A stretch of DNA of 36,247 nt from a virus. Under the pieces are notes generated by a model. That model ran no database searches. It had not been told where the DNA came from and saw only the letters and a program-made list of their open reading frames with translations. Below are positions 1 through 7,351 of this stretch, one piece after another. Location: the IMG/VR virus record IMGVR_UViG_3300035698_007247, positions 1 through 36,247 of that record; one strand, 5' to 3'. Made by a program: the position numbers and the translations under genes. How positions within the stretch are numbered: position 1 is the first letter of the stretch; each line of letters starts with the position of its first letter.

Positions 1-23
1 AAGTATCAATGGCAAGAAAAAGC
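1..23. repeat. Terminal direct repeat, left copy (circularisation overlap)
   Basis: The first 23 bases are identical to bases 36225-36247. Joining the two copies restores one open reading frame across the junction, so this is best read as the overlap of a circular assembly, giving 36,224 unique bases. It is too short to be taken as a packaged terminal redundancy. The map could be circularly permuted in the virion, which the sequence alone cannot show. Confidence 0.9.
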
Positions 24-195
24 TTTAGAGGCTATTAAGTTTTTAAAGACACCGGACAATAAAAAAAGCTCAATCTTTAAATGCTACAAGGATAATGACA
101 GGATGGCAGACTTCGCTTTAAGCGATTGCAGGGAATTAAACCAGAGAATAACACCTTACTTTTTGAAAATTTATAATGAACTAATTAAAAAATAA
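1..195 (+). CDS. Replication initiator-like winged-helix protein, C-terminal 64 codons (continues from 35748)
   Basis: This is the end of the gene that begins at 35748. Frame 1 is open from base 1 to the TAA at 193-195, in phase with the frame leaving the right end of the window, giving a 223-residue protein when joined. This part is lysine-rich and helical and shows no motif I recognise. The next gene starts 2 nt after the stop, so the two are co-transcribed. See the entry at 35748 for the functional argument. Confidence 0.85.
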   Translation, partial: KYQWQEKALEAIKFLKTPDNKKSSIFKCYKDNDRMADFALSDCRELNQRITPYFLKIYNELIKK

Positions 196-197
196 CT

Positions 198-734
198 ATG
201 GAAAACTTAAGAGAAATAAAATTAAAGAAAGGCGATGTTTATCATTTTCAATGGAGTGTTAAAGAACATGAAAATGAATCTTGGGGAGGAGCTTTAAGGC
301 ATTGCTTTGAAGGTTTATTAGTAGTGATGGAGAATTATGGAGAAAATAAAGAATTAGTTTTAGTTGATACTTTTTGGGGAGTGAATATATTAGATAATAG
401 TAGCACTTACTTTACATTGGAAAGAGCTAAAGAAAGAGGTGAGCTAACATATTATTGTAATTTAGATGAGATTGAAAAAATTAATAATACAGATATTAAA
501 TATTATGCTGATGAAGATTTGATTTTTTTACATGATCAGCATGCTTGTAATAGAAGATGTCAATATTACTATATCAAAAAAGGGTCTAAAAGAAATAAGG
601 AAAAAATGCTTAGAATTTTACAAGAGAATATAAACAAACAAAAAAGCGATATTAGGTGGGCCACAGATAGACTGGAAGAATATAGTAAAAAATATAATGA
701 AGTAGAGAGTGGAAAGCTTGATATATATATTTAA
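198..734 (+). CDS. Hypothetical protein, 178 aa
   Basis: I do not recognise the family. The protein is soluble, with an N-terminal beta-rich part (residues 1-75, including GDVYHFQW and a Cys-Phe-Glu-Gly segment) and a lysine-rich, helical, possibly coiled-coil C-terminus from about residue 128. It has five cysteines without a clear CxxC pair. It begins 2 nt after the replication-initiator stop and has no SD sequence; the ATG is preceded by an A-rich stretch ending AACT, as for several genes here. It is a member of the early operon. Confidence 0.75.
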   Translation: MENLREIKLKKGDVYHFQWSVKEHENESWGGALRHCFEGLLVVMENYGENKELVLVDTFWGVNILDNSSTYFTLERAKERGELTYYCNLDEIEKINNTDIKYYADEDLIFLHDQHACNRRCQYYYIKKGSKRNKEKMLRILQENINKQKSDIRWATDRLEEYSKKYNEVESGKLDIYI

Positions 735-738
735 AAAT

Positions 739-1134
739 ATGATCAACAAAAATCCAATGACACCATTGCAATTAAAGGTGTTAAACATTTTAAAAACAAG
801 GCATATCGGCTATGAAATTACTGGCCGACAGTTAAGTAATTTATGTAAAGTTGAAGATAAGAAGGGCAAGAGTGGAGCTAATATGCGCCAAGTGATTAAT
901 ACCCTAAGGGATAAGGGGTTCGTTCCTTGTGCCAATGGCAAAGGTTATTATCATCCTCGCAATCCTCAAGAACTAAAAGACTATATTATTCAGCTTCAAA
1001 ATAGAATTGACGAACAGCAAAAAGCTTGCAATGTTATGAAGCATAGATTAACTAATTGGGAGGAGTTTATTATTGAGAGAGATAAAAAAGCAGAAGCAGA
1101 GGATGCGCCTAAGCAAGAAAAACTAATTAATTAA
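739..1134 (+). CDS. Winged-helix DNA-binding protein, 131 aa
   Basis: Residues about 5-75 look like a winged helix: a first helix (TPLQLKVLNILK), a turn, a TGRQLSNLCKV helix, then an RQVINTLRDKGF recognition helix followed by a wing-like YYHPRNP segment. The C-terminal third is a charged helix that could dimerise. An in-frame ATG at 709 exists, but it overlaps the previous gene by 26 nt; the ATG at 739 has the AAAAAT leader typical of this genome and is preferred. It probably acts in replication or early gene control. The methyltransferase gene follows after 1 nt. Confidence 0.65.
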   Translation: MINKNPMTPLQLKVLNILKTRHIGYEITGRQLSNLCKVEDKKGKSGANMRQVINTLRDKGFVPCANGKGYYHPRNPQELKDYIIQLQNRIDEQQKACNVMKHRLTNWEEFIIERDKKAEAEDAPKQEKLIN

Positions 1135-1135
1135 T

Positions 1136-2203
1136 ATGAAAGGGTTTAATTATAATTGGAAATTAAAAGATGGATATAATTTTATGCCTAAGAATAGATT
1201 AAAAGTTTTTAGCACCTTTGCTTGTGGTGGTGGATCTACAATGGGATATAAAATGGCTGGCTATGATGTTATTGGTTGTGAAGAAATAGATCCTAAATTA
1301 ATAGAAATATATAAAAGAAACCATAATCCTAAATATATTTTTTGTGAAGATATTAGGACATTTAAGGATAGAGATGATTTACCAAAGGAACTATTTAAAT
1401 TGGATATTTTAGATGGTTCTCCTCCTTGCTCAAGTTTTAGTGTTGCTGGAAATAGAGAAAAAGATTGGGGTAAAGAAAAGAAATTTAGAGAGGGACAAGT
1501 TAAGCAAACATTGGATGATCTATTTTTTGATTTTATAGATCTAACTAAAAAATTACAGCCAAAAGTTGTGATAGCTGAGAATGTTAAAGGAATTTTATTA
1601 GGAAATGCAGTAAAATATGTTCAGGAAATAATTAAAGGCTTTGAAGATGCTGGTTATTATATTGAATATTGGGTATTAAATTCTGCTAAGATGGGAGTTC
1701 CACAAAGAAGAAATAGAGTGTTCTTCATAGGGATAAGAAAAGATTTAGCAGATAAGATTCCTGGCCCAAGGCAAACATTAATTTCTAAAATGCCATCATT
1801 GAATTTATATTTTAATGAAAAAGAAATACCATATAAAGATATTGAGGAAAATGATGGAAATAAAAATGCTTATGGAATATCTGAAGGAATAGCAAAATAT
1901 TGGAGAGATATAATGCCTGGAAGAAGTTGTGCTGATAAACATCCAAAGGGTAGTTTTTTCCAAGAATTAAAATTGCATCCTGATTTACCATTGCCAACAC
2001 TAAGGGCCACAAGCAATAGTTATTATCATTATAAAGTTGAAAGAAAATTATTTACTAATGAAATATTAAAAGGTAGTTCATTTCCATTAGATTATGATTA
2101 TGGTAAATTGCGACCAATATATATTTGTGGAATGTCAGTTCCTCCGGTAATGATTGCTCAAATAGTTAATAGAATACATGATCAATGGTTTAAAAAATTA
2201 TAG
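1136..2203 (+). CDS. DNA (cytosine-5)-methyltransferase, 355 aa
   Basis: This is a C5-cytosine DNA methyltransferase that transfers a methyl group from SAM to cytosine in DNA. Motifs occur in canonical order: motif I FACGGGS at about residues 28-34, motif IV SPPCSSFS with the catalytic Cys98, motif VI ENV at 148-150, motif VIII QRRNR at 190-194, then a target-recognition region and a closing motif X with GMSVPP. Length is normal. No restriction nuclease lies nearby, so it is an orphan that probably protects phage DNA from host restriction or marks it. The gene looks more AT-rich than its upstream neighbour, which may indicate recent acquisition. The recognition site cannot be read from the sequence. 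Confidence 0.93.
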   Translation: MKGFNYNWKLKDGYNFMPKNRLKVFSTFACGGGSTMGYKMAGYDVIGCEEIDPKLIEIYKRNHNPKYIFCEDIRTFKDRDDLPKELFKLDILDGSPPCSSFSVAGNREKDWGKEKKFREGQVKQTLDDLFFDFIDLTKKLQPKVVIAENVKGILLGNAVKYVQEIIKGFEDAGYYIEYWVLNSAKMGVPQRRNRVFFIGIRKDLADKIPGPRQTLISKMPSLNLYFNEKEIPYKDIEENDGNKNAYGISEGIAKYWRDIMPGRSCADKHPKGSFFQELKLHPDLPLPTLRATSNSYYHYKVERKLFTNEILKGSSFPLDYDYGKLRPIYICGMSVPPVMIAQIVNRIHDQWFKKL

Positions 2204-2215
2204 TATAATATAAAT

Positions 2216-2908
2216 ATGAAAAATATAAAAGATTTTACAAATAAAATAATAGAAGGTCATTGTTTAGAGGTCATGAAAGAAATACCTGATAATTGTATAG
2301 ATTTAGTATTGACAGATCCGCCATATTTAATTTCATATAAAACAAATCATAGAAAATATAAAAAACACGATTTCTGTGAAGAGATACAAAATGATGATAA
2401 TCCAGAGTTAATATCAAAATATATTAAAGAGTGCTATAGAATAATGAAAAATGATACTGCTATGTATATGTTTTGTTCTCCTGATAAAATTGATTTTTTT
2501 AAAATTGAGATGGAGAAATATTTTAAAATTAAGAATATTATAATTTGGGTTAAGAATAATTGGACAGCAGGTGATTTAGAAGCTCAATTTGGAAAACAAT
2601 ACGAAATGATTATATTAGCTAATAAAGGAAGGAAAAAATTTAATGGCTCAAGAATTACAGATGTTTGGAATTATAAGAGAAAAGTTGGAAAAGAACAATG
2701 GCATCAAAATGAAAAACCAGTATATTTATTAGAACAAGCAATAGAAAAACATAGTGATGTTGGAGATATAGTATTTGATGGATTTGCTGGTGCTGGATCT
2801 ACTTTGGTAGCATCACAAAATCTTAAAAGAGAATTTTTAGGTATAGAAATAGAAAAGAAATATTGTGATATAACAATAGATAGGTTAAGACAAAAAACAT
2901 TATTTTAA
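2216..2908 (+). CDS. DNA N6-adenine / N4-cytosine methyltransferase, 230 aa
   Basis: This is a SAM-dependent amino-methyltransferase acting on DNA. The catalytic motif IV (TDPPY) is at residues 33-37, near the N-terminus, and the SAM-binding motif I (FDGFAGAGS) is at 187-195, near the C-terminus. This order is typical of the beta group. DPPY occurs in both adenine and cytosine-N4 enzymes, so the modified base is open. It follows the C5 methyltransferase after 12 nt and no endonuclease is present, so the pair looks like an anti-restriction module. A TATAAT hexamer lies 6 nt before the ATG but lacks a convincing -35. Confidence 0.92.
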   Translation: MKNIKDFTNKIIEGHCLEVMKEIPDNCIDLVLTDPPYLISYKTNHRKYKKHDFCEEIQNDDNPELISKYIKECYRIMKNDTAMYMFCSPDKIDFFKIEMEKYFKIKNIIIWVKNNWTAGDLEAQFGKQYEMIILANKGRKKFNGSRITDVWNYKRKVGKEQWHQNEKPVYLLEQAIEKHSDVGDIVFDGFAGAGSTLVASQNLKREFLGIEIEKKYCDITIDRLRQKTLF

Positions 2909-2912
2909 CAAT

Positions 2913-3383
2913 ATGAAAAAAATATCATACACAATTAAATATACAGCATTTATCTTAATTCATGTAGGCATATTATTTGGTCTTATGTATCAGGTCAATG
3001 AATATAATAAAGAAATAATTGCTTTGATGAATCCGGCCGAGTTATCTTACATGACCGAAACATCTATACTAACGACTGCTTACAATATTGGCGACCCAAG
3101 GCAGAATTGGGGAGATCCATGTGAAACAGCAAGCCAGATTGATGGATGCGAATTATTAAAAGAAGGCATAGGAGTTTGTGCTTCAAACGATTTAGAGTTC
3201 GGCACAGAGCTATGGGTGGATGGTTATGGATATTGTGTTGTCTTAGATCGCTTGAATAGTAAATATAAAGATGGGCGAATAGATGTGGCCTTTCCTCTTG
3301 GTGATGAAAGAGCAATGAAATGGGGCAAAAAGAGAGTAAAAGTTATCCACAGGCAGATCCTTGCGCAATCTGTTGGGTTGTAG
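2913..3383 (+). CDS. Membrane-anchored 3D-domain protein (possible cell-wall enzyme), 156 aa
   Basis: Residues about 9-27 form one transmembrane helix or uncleaved signal anchor. The C-terminal region (about 52-147) resembles the 3D domain, a double-psi beta-barrel found in MltA-like lytic transglycosylases and in firmicute wall proteins. Visible hallmarks are TAYN, an FGT(E)LWVDGYG segment and the aspartates of VLDR and RIDVAF. The domain would lie outside the membrane and could act on peptidoglycan. It sits at the end of the early methyltransferase operon rather than in the lysis region, so a role in envelope remodelling or superinfection control is possible. A promoter and a DnaA box are embedded in its last codons. 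Confidence 0.75.
   Translation: MKKISYTIKYTAFILIHVGILFGLMYQVNEYNKEIIALMNPAELSYMTETSILTTAYNIGDPRQNWGDPCETASQIDGCELLKEGIGVCASNDLEFGTELWVDGYGYCVVLDRLNSKYKDGRIDVAFPLGDERAMKWGKKRVKVIHRQILAQSVGL
3343..3351 (+). promoter_or_regulatory. DnaA-box-like 9-mer TTATCCACA
   Basis: The site is a perfect match to the canonical bacterial DnaA box. It lies inside the 3' end of the 3D-domain gene and ends 9 nt before the -35 element of the promoter at 3361. The same spacing relation recurs at 17626 and 35589. It could bind host DnaA or another regulator with the same site preference. Confidence 0.55.
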
Positions 3384-3389
3384 TATAAT
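3361..3389 (+). promoter_or_regulatory. Sigma-70-type promoter P2 (TTGCGC-17-TATAAT), leaderless start
   Basis: The -35 TTGCGC (3361-3366) and a consensus -10 TATAAT (3384-3389) are separated by exactly 17 nt. The ATG at 3398 lies 8 nt past the -10, so transcription should begin at about 3396 and leave at most a few untranslated bases. Bases 3377-3405 match 35621-35649 at 28 of 29 positions. The -10 region also forms an inverted repeat, TAGTAT-A-ATACTA, a possible operator. Confidence 0.75.
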
Positions 3390-3397
3390 ACTACTAT

Positions 3398-3562
3398 ATG
3401 AAAAACTTTAAACAAGACTGGCATAATAAATATTTAAGCCAGGCCCAACTAAAAAGAAAGCGAGCAAGGAGAAGGTTATCAAATTTACTATTTGGATCAC
3501 TTGCATTGGTAGGCTGGTATTTCTTAATAGGAAAAGTGATAGTAGAATATTTTTATAAATAA
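3398..3562 (+). CDS. Small single-span membrane protein, 54 aa
   Basis: The N-terminal half is strongly basic (about residues 18-26 are rich in Lys and Arg) and is followed by one hydrophobic helix at about 30-46, so the N-terminus is probably cytoplasmic. It is the first gene after promoter P2 and its ATG is nearly at the predicted transcription start. I do not recognise a family. The recombination gene ERF follows 11 nt after its stop. It may serve a host-takeover or exclusion role, but nothing in the sequence proves that. Confidence 0.75.
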   Translation: MKNFKQDWHNKYLSQAQLKRKRARRRLSNLLFGSLALVGWYFLIGKVIVEYFYK

Positions 3563-3573
3563 ACTTTAAGACT

Positions 3574-4122
3574 ATGAAAAAACTTTTAGAGCTACAAAAA
3601 GAAGTAGGTGCTATCGTCAAGGATAGCAAGGGAGTGCATGATAGTAAGTATTTTGACATTAACAAGATACTTGAAACTATCAAGCCAATTTTAAACGAAC
3701 TTGATTTAGTTATAGTTCAGCCATTGTTTGTGCATGAAGGGAAAACATCTTTAAAGACAATCTTAATTGATGTTGGAGATAGAGATGAGGCTGGAGGAGG
3801 TGGAGAAGAATTATTAATGTCAGAGATAATGCTACCTGAATTAAGTGATCCTCAAAAGATGGGAAGCGCAATCACTTATTACAGGAGATACTCAATTCAA
3901 TCACTATTAGCTCTACAGGCCGAAGATGATGATGGTAATTTAGCATCAAAGAAAGATGTTAAAAAGGTAGATGTTTCCTGGAAAAAAGAAGTTGATGCTA
4001 TCAAGACATTATTAGATTTAGGAATATATTATAATAAAAATAAAGGTAGAGGACAAGCTTTTGCCGACTATGTTTCCGGTAGGAAGCAACAGATAATCAG
4101 CCAGAAAAATGATAATTCATAA
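3574..4122 (+). CDS. ERF-family single-strand annealing protein, 182 aa
   Basis: This is an ERF superfamily recombinase, which anneals complementary single strands in phage recombination and genome circularisation. The most telling segment is DPQKMGSAITYYRRYS followed by an LLALQAEDDDGN stretch at about residues 90-125, a signature of the family. The N-terminus (LLELQKEVGAIVKDS...SKYFDINKILE) also fits. The C-terminal 50 residues are lysine-rich and variable. The exonuclease gene overlaps its 3' end by 14 nt, the usual pairing of annealing protein with exonuclease (a Red-like system). Confidence 0.88.
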   Translation: MKKLLELQKEVGAIVKDSKGVHDSKYFDINKILETIKPILNELDLVIVQPLFVHEGKTSLKTILIDVGDRDEAGGGGEELLMSEIMLPELSDPQKMGSAITYYRRYSIQSLLALQAEDDDGNLASKKDVKKVDVSWKKEVDAIKTLLDLGIYYNKNKGRGQAFADYVSGRKQQIISQKNDNS

Positions 4123-4699
4123 TATAGAACAAGGTACTCCTGAATGGTTTGAGATTAGGGTGGGCAAAATGACAGCTTCTCATGCCCAAGCCATAGCTAC
4201 TGGTGGCAAGGGCCTTGAAACATATATCATTGATATGATGGCCGAGATTTATTCATCCGGTGAGAAAGAAAGATTTTCAAATAGGCATACAGACAGAGGC
4301 AATGAACATGAGCCAACAGCAAGGGGTATATATGAATTAGAAAATAATGTTGAGGTTGATGTTGTTGGATTTATTGAGGCTGATGAGTTTGTTGGATGTA
4401 GCCCGGATGGTTTAGTTGGAGAAGAAGGTGGCACAGAGATTAAAAGCTTAGATGATACACAGCATTTCAGAGTAATTCTTGATGGATTAAAAGCAGTCGA
4501 GAGTAAGAATATCTGGCAGGTTCAAATGAATTTGTTAATAACTGGTAGAAAGTGGTGGGATTTAATATTCTATAATCCTAACTATGAGAAAACATCAATC
4601 GTATTTAGAATATTACCAGACCCGGAGAAGTTTAAGAAGCTTGAAGTAGGCTTTACAATGGGAATAGAAAAAATTAAAATAATTAAAAATAAATTTTAA
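4109..4699 (+). CDS. YqaJ-type viral exonuclease, 196 aa
   Basis: This is a YqaJ / lambda-exonuclease-like PD-(D/E)xK nuclease. It would resect DNA ends to provide single strands for the ERF protein. Visible features are WFEIRVGKMTAS at residues 13-24, RGNEHEPTA at about 63-71, SPDGLV with Asp100, TEIKS with Glu110 and Lys112, and a WQVQMN helix near 141. Together these form the expected Asp-Glu-x-Lys active site. Length is typical. It overlaps the ERF gene by 14 nt. Confidence 0.9.
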   Translation: MIIHNIEQGTPEWFEIRVGKMTASHAQAIATGGKGLETYIIDMMAEIYSSGEKERFSNRHTDRGNEHEPTARGIYELENNVEVDVVGFIEADEFVGCSPDGLVGEEGGTEIKSLDDTQHFRVILDGLKAVESKNIWQVQMNLLITGRKWWDLIFYNPNYEKTSIVFRILPDPEKFKKLEVGFTMGIEKIKIIKNKF

Positions 4700-4703
4700 A
4701 ACT

Positions 4704-5438
4704 ATGGAAAACAATTTAGAAATGTTTAATCAAATCAAAAGTGATTTAACATCATTGGCAGAAAAAAACAAAGGTTTAGAAATTAATGGAGTTAGTGATG
4801 AGGCTGGTTATTTAAAAGTAAAGGAAGCTAAGGGTGAGCTTCAAAAGGCGAGGACTAATTTAGTCAATGTTGCCAAGGAGGAAAGAGCCGGGGCTACTAA
4901 ATATCAGAAGGATATTATCGCTTTAGAGAAAGACTTGCTTGATATAATTGTACCTGTAGAGAATGGCTATAAGGTTCAGTTAGAGGAGATGGATAAGATT
5001 AAAGCAAGAGAAGAAAGAAAGGCTTTATTGCCTGATAGAAAGAAAGAACTTGAGGAAATTGAGATTAAATTATTAGATGAAAGCATTTTAGATATGGATG
5101 ATAAGGCATGGGCCGAGTATATTAATGCAAGTAAATTAGCATATCTTGAGGCCAAGGATAATAAGGCACAAGAAGCTGAAAAGCAAAAATATATTGATGA
5201 TAATATTGAGCAAGCCAGATTAGATGGTGTTGAAGCTGAAAAGATAAGAGTGGCAGATGAAAAGATTGAAAAAGAAGCTAAGGAAAAAGATGATGCAGAA
5301 AAGCTTAGAAGCGATGAAAAGTTCAAGTCTTTCTTAAAAGAAAATGGCTTTACTGCGGAAACTAAAGACCAATTCAAGATAGAGAAATTGCATGATAAGG
5401 TCACCCTTTATAAAAAGGTTGCTGAAATTATTATTTAA
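4704..5438 (+). CDS. Coiled-coil recombination-operon protein, 244 aa
   Basis: The protein is almost entirely helical and highly charged, with long Glu/Lys heptad-like stretches at about residues 40-130 and 150-205 and a short globular C-terminus. Such proteins (resembling the DUF1351 group) commonly sit between YqaJ exonuclease and SSB genes in phages. A role as an accessory of the annealing machinery is inferred only from position. The leader before the ATG (AAATTTTAAAACT) is identical to that of ssb at 5705. Confidence 0.7.
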   Translation: MENNLEMFNQIKSDLTSLAEKNKGLEINGVSDEAGYLKVKEAKGELQKARTNLVNVAKEERAGATKYQKDIIALEKDLLDIIVPVENGYKVQLEEMDKIKAREERKALLPDRKKELEEIEIKLLDESILDMDDKAWAEYINASKLAYLEAKDNKAQEAEKQKYIDDNIEQARLDGVEAEKIRVADEKIEKEAKEKDDAEKLRSDEKFKSFLKENGFTAETKDQFKIEKLHDKVTLYKKVAEIII

Positions 5439-5449
5439 TTATTTGTGTT

Positions 5450-5683
5450 ATGGATATTTACGAAGTAGTTAAAAAATTAATAGGTGAAATAGAGCCTGTT
5501 GGTGAAAGCAATGAAGATGGGAAAAGAGCTAAAAATCTTAATGTAATGATTGGCTTAATGGATAATCTTTTGACTGATGTTTATAGAGTTTCTTCTTGTA
5601 AGGATAGGCACGAAGGGTCAATGAAGCATATTGGAGAAATGGCTAATACTTTTCTTAAAGGACTTGAAGATTATACTTCTTAA
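5450..5683 (+). CDS. Small phage protein, 77 aa
   Basis: This is a soluble, helical protein. The pattern (VVKKLIGEIEPVGES near the N-terminus, a Leu-rich middle helix, then HEGSMKHIGEMA) resembles a widespread uncharacterised family encoded in phage recombination and replication operons. No catalytic motif is visible. It lies 11 nt after the coiled-coil gene and 21 nt before ssb, in the same operon. Confidence 0.75.
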   Translation: MDIYEVVKKLIGEIEPVGESNEDGKRAKNLNVMIGLMDNLLTDVYRVSSCKDRHEGSMKHIGEMANTFLKGLEDYTS

Positions 5684-5704
5684 TAAAAAATAAATTTTAA
5701 AACT

Positions 5705-6100
5705 ATGAATAAAACAATTTTGATAGGAAACTTAGTAAGAGATCCTGAATTAAAGACAACTCCATCAGGTATTAATGTTGCAACATTTTCAATAGCCACG
5801 AATGAAAGCTATACTAATAGCGCTGGTGAGAAGGTTAGTGATGCTGAATTTCATAATATCGTTGCTTGGAAAGGAATCGCAGATACAATATCTAAGTATT
5901 GTAAAAAGGGAGATAAGCTTTGTATAACAGGAAAATTAAAGACAAGGACATGGGAGGCAGAAGGGGTAAAGAAATATAAAACAGAAATTATTGTTAGTGA
6001 ATTTGAATTTTTAACTCCAAAGAAAGCAGAGGATAATGGTGGTAATGTTGATCAGGACTTACCAGAAGAAGAAATTAAGATTGAAAATATACCTTTCTAA
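5705..6100 (+). CDS. ssb: Single-stranded DNA-binding protein, 131 aa
   Basis: The OB fold of bacterial-type SSB spans residues 1-108. It starts with the family hallmark NKTILIGNLVRDPEL, followed by GINVATFSIATNES, an FHNIVAWKGIADTISKY segment and GDKLCITGKLKTRTWE. The acidic tail ends in IENIPF, the amphipathic tip that binds partner proteins in bacterial SSBs. It would coat ssDNA during replication and Red-like recombination, consistent with the neighbouring ERF and YqaJ genes. Confidence 0.95.
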   Translation: MNKTILIGNLVRDPELKTTPSGINVATFSIATNESYTNSAGEKVSDAEFHNIVAWKGIADTISKYCKKGDKLCITGKLKTRTWEAEGVKKYKTEIIVSEFEFLTPKKAEDNGGNVDQDLPEEEIKIENIPF

Positions 6101-6101
6101 T

Positions 6102-6293
6102 ATGAAGAATTTAAAATACATAAATTTAATTGTCGGATTTATATATGCTATTCTTGCATCAATATTTTTGACAGCATGTATTTTAGATACTATTATTGAC
6201 GGGTGGGCATTAATATTATTGTTTGGTATTCCTGCAATCATGAGTTGGATGAATTATAAACATTTAAAAAGGTTAGAAAAATATGAAGATTAA
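6102..6293 (+). CDS. Small membrane protein, 63 aa
   Basis: There are two hydrophobic segments, at about residues 7-28 and 34-49, separated by a short Asp-containing loop, and a basic C-terminus. The in-frame upstream ATG at 6036 would overlap ssb by 65 nt; the ATG at 6102, 1 nt after the ssb stop with a TAAT leader, is preferred. I do not recognise the family. The HTH gene overlaps its end by 11 nt. Confidence 0.65.
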   Translation: MKNLKYINLIVGFIYAILASIFLTACILDTIIDGWALILLFGIPAIMSWMNYKHLKRLEKYED

Positions 6294-6489
6294 AGTAGAA
6301 ACAATGCGTAAGGTTGAAAAGATTGACTTGAAGAAGTTGAGAAACGAAGCCGGACTAAGCTTGAGAGCCTTATCTGTTAAAACAGGTATAGGTTTTACTT
6401 ACCTATCAAAACTTGAAAATGGTATTGCAGATCAGATGAAAAAGGAAACTTGGGATAAGATAAAGAAGGCCCTTAAATATGAAGGATAA
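6283..6489 (+). CDS. XRE-family helix-turn-helix regulator, 68 aa
   Basis: This is a single Cro/C1-type HTH domain. Residues about 15-66 give the five-helix pattern LKKLRNEAGLSLRALSVKTG, then FTYLSKLENG as the recognition helix, then WDKIKKAL. It is a DNA-binding repressor candidate and the only clear transcription regulator in the genome. A possible target is the inverted repeat inside the -10 of P2. It overlaps its neighbours on both sides by 11 nt, so translation is probably coupled. Confidence 0.85.
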   Translation: MKIKVETMRKVEKIDLKKLRNEAGLSLRALSVKTGIGFTYLSKLENGIADQMKKETWDKIKKALKYEG

Positions 6490-6889
6490 AACTCATTCAG
6501 CATTATGGACTTGGTGTTCAAAGTACATAAGGGCCAGGGATGCTAATTGGCAGGGCTACTGTCCTTGTATCAGTTGTAGCATCGTAAAGCATTGGAAAGA
6601 TATGGATGCCGGTCATTTAGTTCCCAAGGGTAGTAATTCCGAGCTTAAATATGTTGAGGATAATCTCAATGCTCAATGCTATTCTTGCAACTGTAAAAAA
6701 AGCGGAAACCTTATTGAGTACAGAAGAAGGCTATGCCTAAAGATAGGTGAGGACAGAGTAAAGAAATTGGAAGAAAGACATTATCGTAAAAGTTTTAATT
6801 ATAAGATTAGCCAGCAAGAGATTAATGAGCTATGGGCTTATTATCATGATGGATTTAAAAAATTAGAAAAAGAAAAGTGTTTAAATTAA
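6479..6889 (+). CDS. NinG/Rap-like recombination protein, 136 aa
   Basis: This resembles lambda NinG (Rap), an HNH-like structure-specific nuclease acting on recombination intermediates. Two cysteine pairs (CPCISC with Cys30 and Cys33; CYSC with Cys67 and Cys70) would bind zinc. Between them lie DAGHLVPKG (His46) and EDNLNAQC (Asn64), the HNH-type core, followed by SGNLIEYRRRL. It extends the recombination module (ERF, YqaJ, SSB). It overlaps the HTH gene by 11 nt. Confidence 0.87.
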   Translation: MKDKTHSALWTWCSKYIRARDANWQGYCPCISCSIVKHWKDMDAGHLVPKGSNSELKYVEDNLNAQCYSCNCKKSGNLIEYRRRLCLKIGEDRVKKLEERHYRKSFNYKISQQEINELWAYYHDGFKKLEKEKCLN

Positions 6890-6893
6890 AGGT

Positions 6894-7310
6894 ATGAACA
6901 AAGAACTAAAAAACAAAATATATAAATTACTTCCTGATTTGAAAGAGCCAAGTTTGTTATGTGAAGTTAGGAGTGATGAATATGGAATGAATGGTAGAAT
7001 TGTCAGTTTTTCAAAGTTAGCTAAAATAAATGAGTATAGAATTGCTTGGGATGATTGCTCTGTTTCAACTGAAAAAGAAACTAATATTAAAATAATCGGT
7101 AAACCAATACGCTTAGCTGATGTTTTGAGGGCTATTATGAAAATAACTGATATGTCGTCTATGTTTTGGCTTCATCCTGGAACTAATGAAATAGGTTTTG
7201 ATTTCCCAAAAGAAGTTTGTGATGAAAGAATTTATTGGAATCTCTTAAAAAACAACCTTGACGACCAAAGCGAAAAAACTTGGGATGCTATTGATAAATT
7301 AATTGATTAG
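6894..7310 (+). CDS. Hypothetical protein, 138 aa
   Basis: This is a soluble protein I do not recognise. The N-terminal half appears beta-rich (SLLCEVRSDEYGMNGRIVSF...EYRIAWDDCS). A short helix (IRLADVLRAIMKI) and a Trp-rich C-terminal helical part ending in WDAIDKLID follow. The form resembles small phage proteins encoded after ninG-type genes. It starts 4 nt after the NinG-like gene. Confidence 0.7.
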   Translation: MNKELKNKIYKLLPDLKEPSLLCEVRSDEYGMNGRIVSFSKLAKINEYRIAWDDCSVSTEKETNIKIIGKPIRLADVLRAIMKITDMSSMFWLHPGTNEIGFDFPKEVCDERIYWNLLKNNLDDQSEKTWDAIDKLID

Positions 7311-7312
7311 AT

Positions 7313-7351
7313 ATGAATTATATAAAAAAACTTAGAGAACTTTATAAATAG
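7313..7351 (+). CDS. Possible 12-codon leader peptide
   Basis: The frame reads MNYIKKLRELYK and ends TAG at 7349-7351. It begins 2 nt after the previous stop with the usual A/T leader and ends exactly at the foot of the hairpin at 7350-7368. It may be a leader ORF of the RNA element downstream, or only a chance frame. Confidence 0.3.
   Translation: MNYIKKLRELYK

Noticed and set aside
2204-2209. TATAAT promoter before the adenine/N4 methyltransferase
   Set aside because: The hexamer is perfect, but no -35 resembling TTGACA is found 16-18 nt upstream; A/T-rich DNA gives such hexamers often.
4976-5404. Long antisense reading frame opposite the coiled-coil gene (and similar ones opposite other genes)
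   Set aside because: They are Ser/Leu-rich shadows of Glu/Lys-rich or repeat-rich genes, and lack start context or family resemblance.
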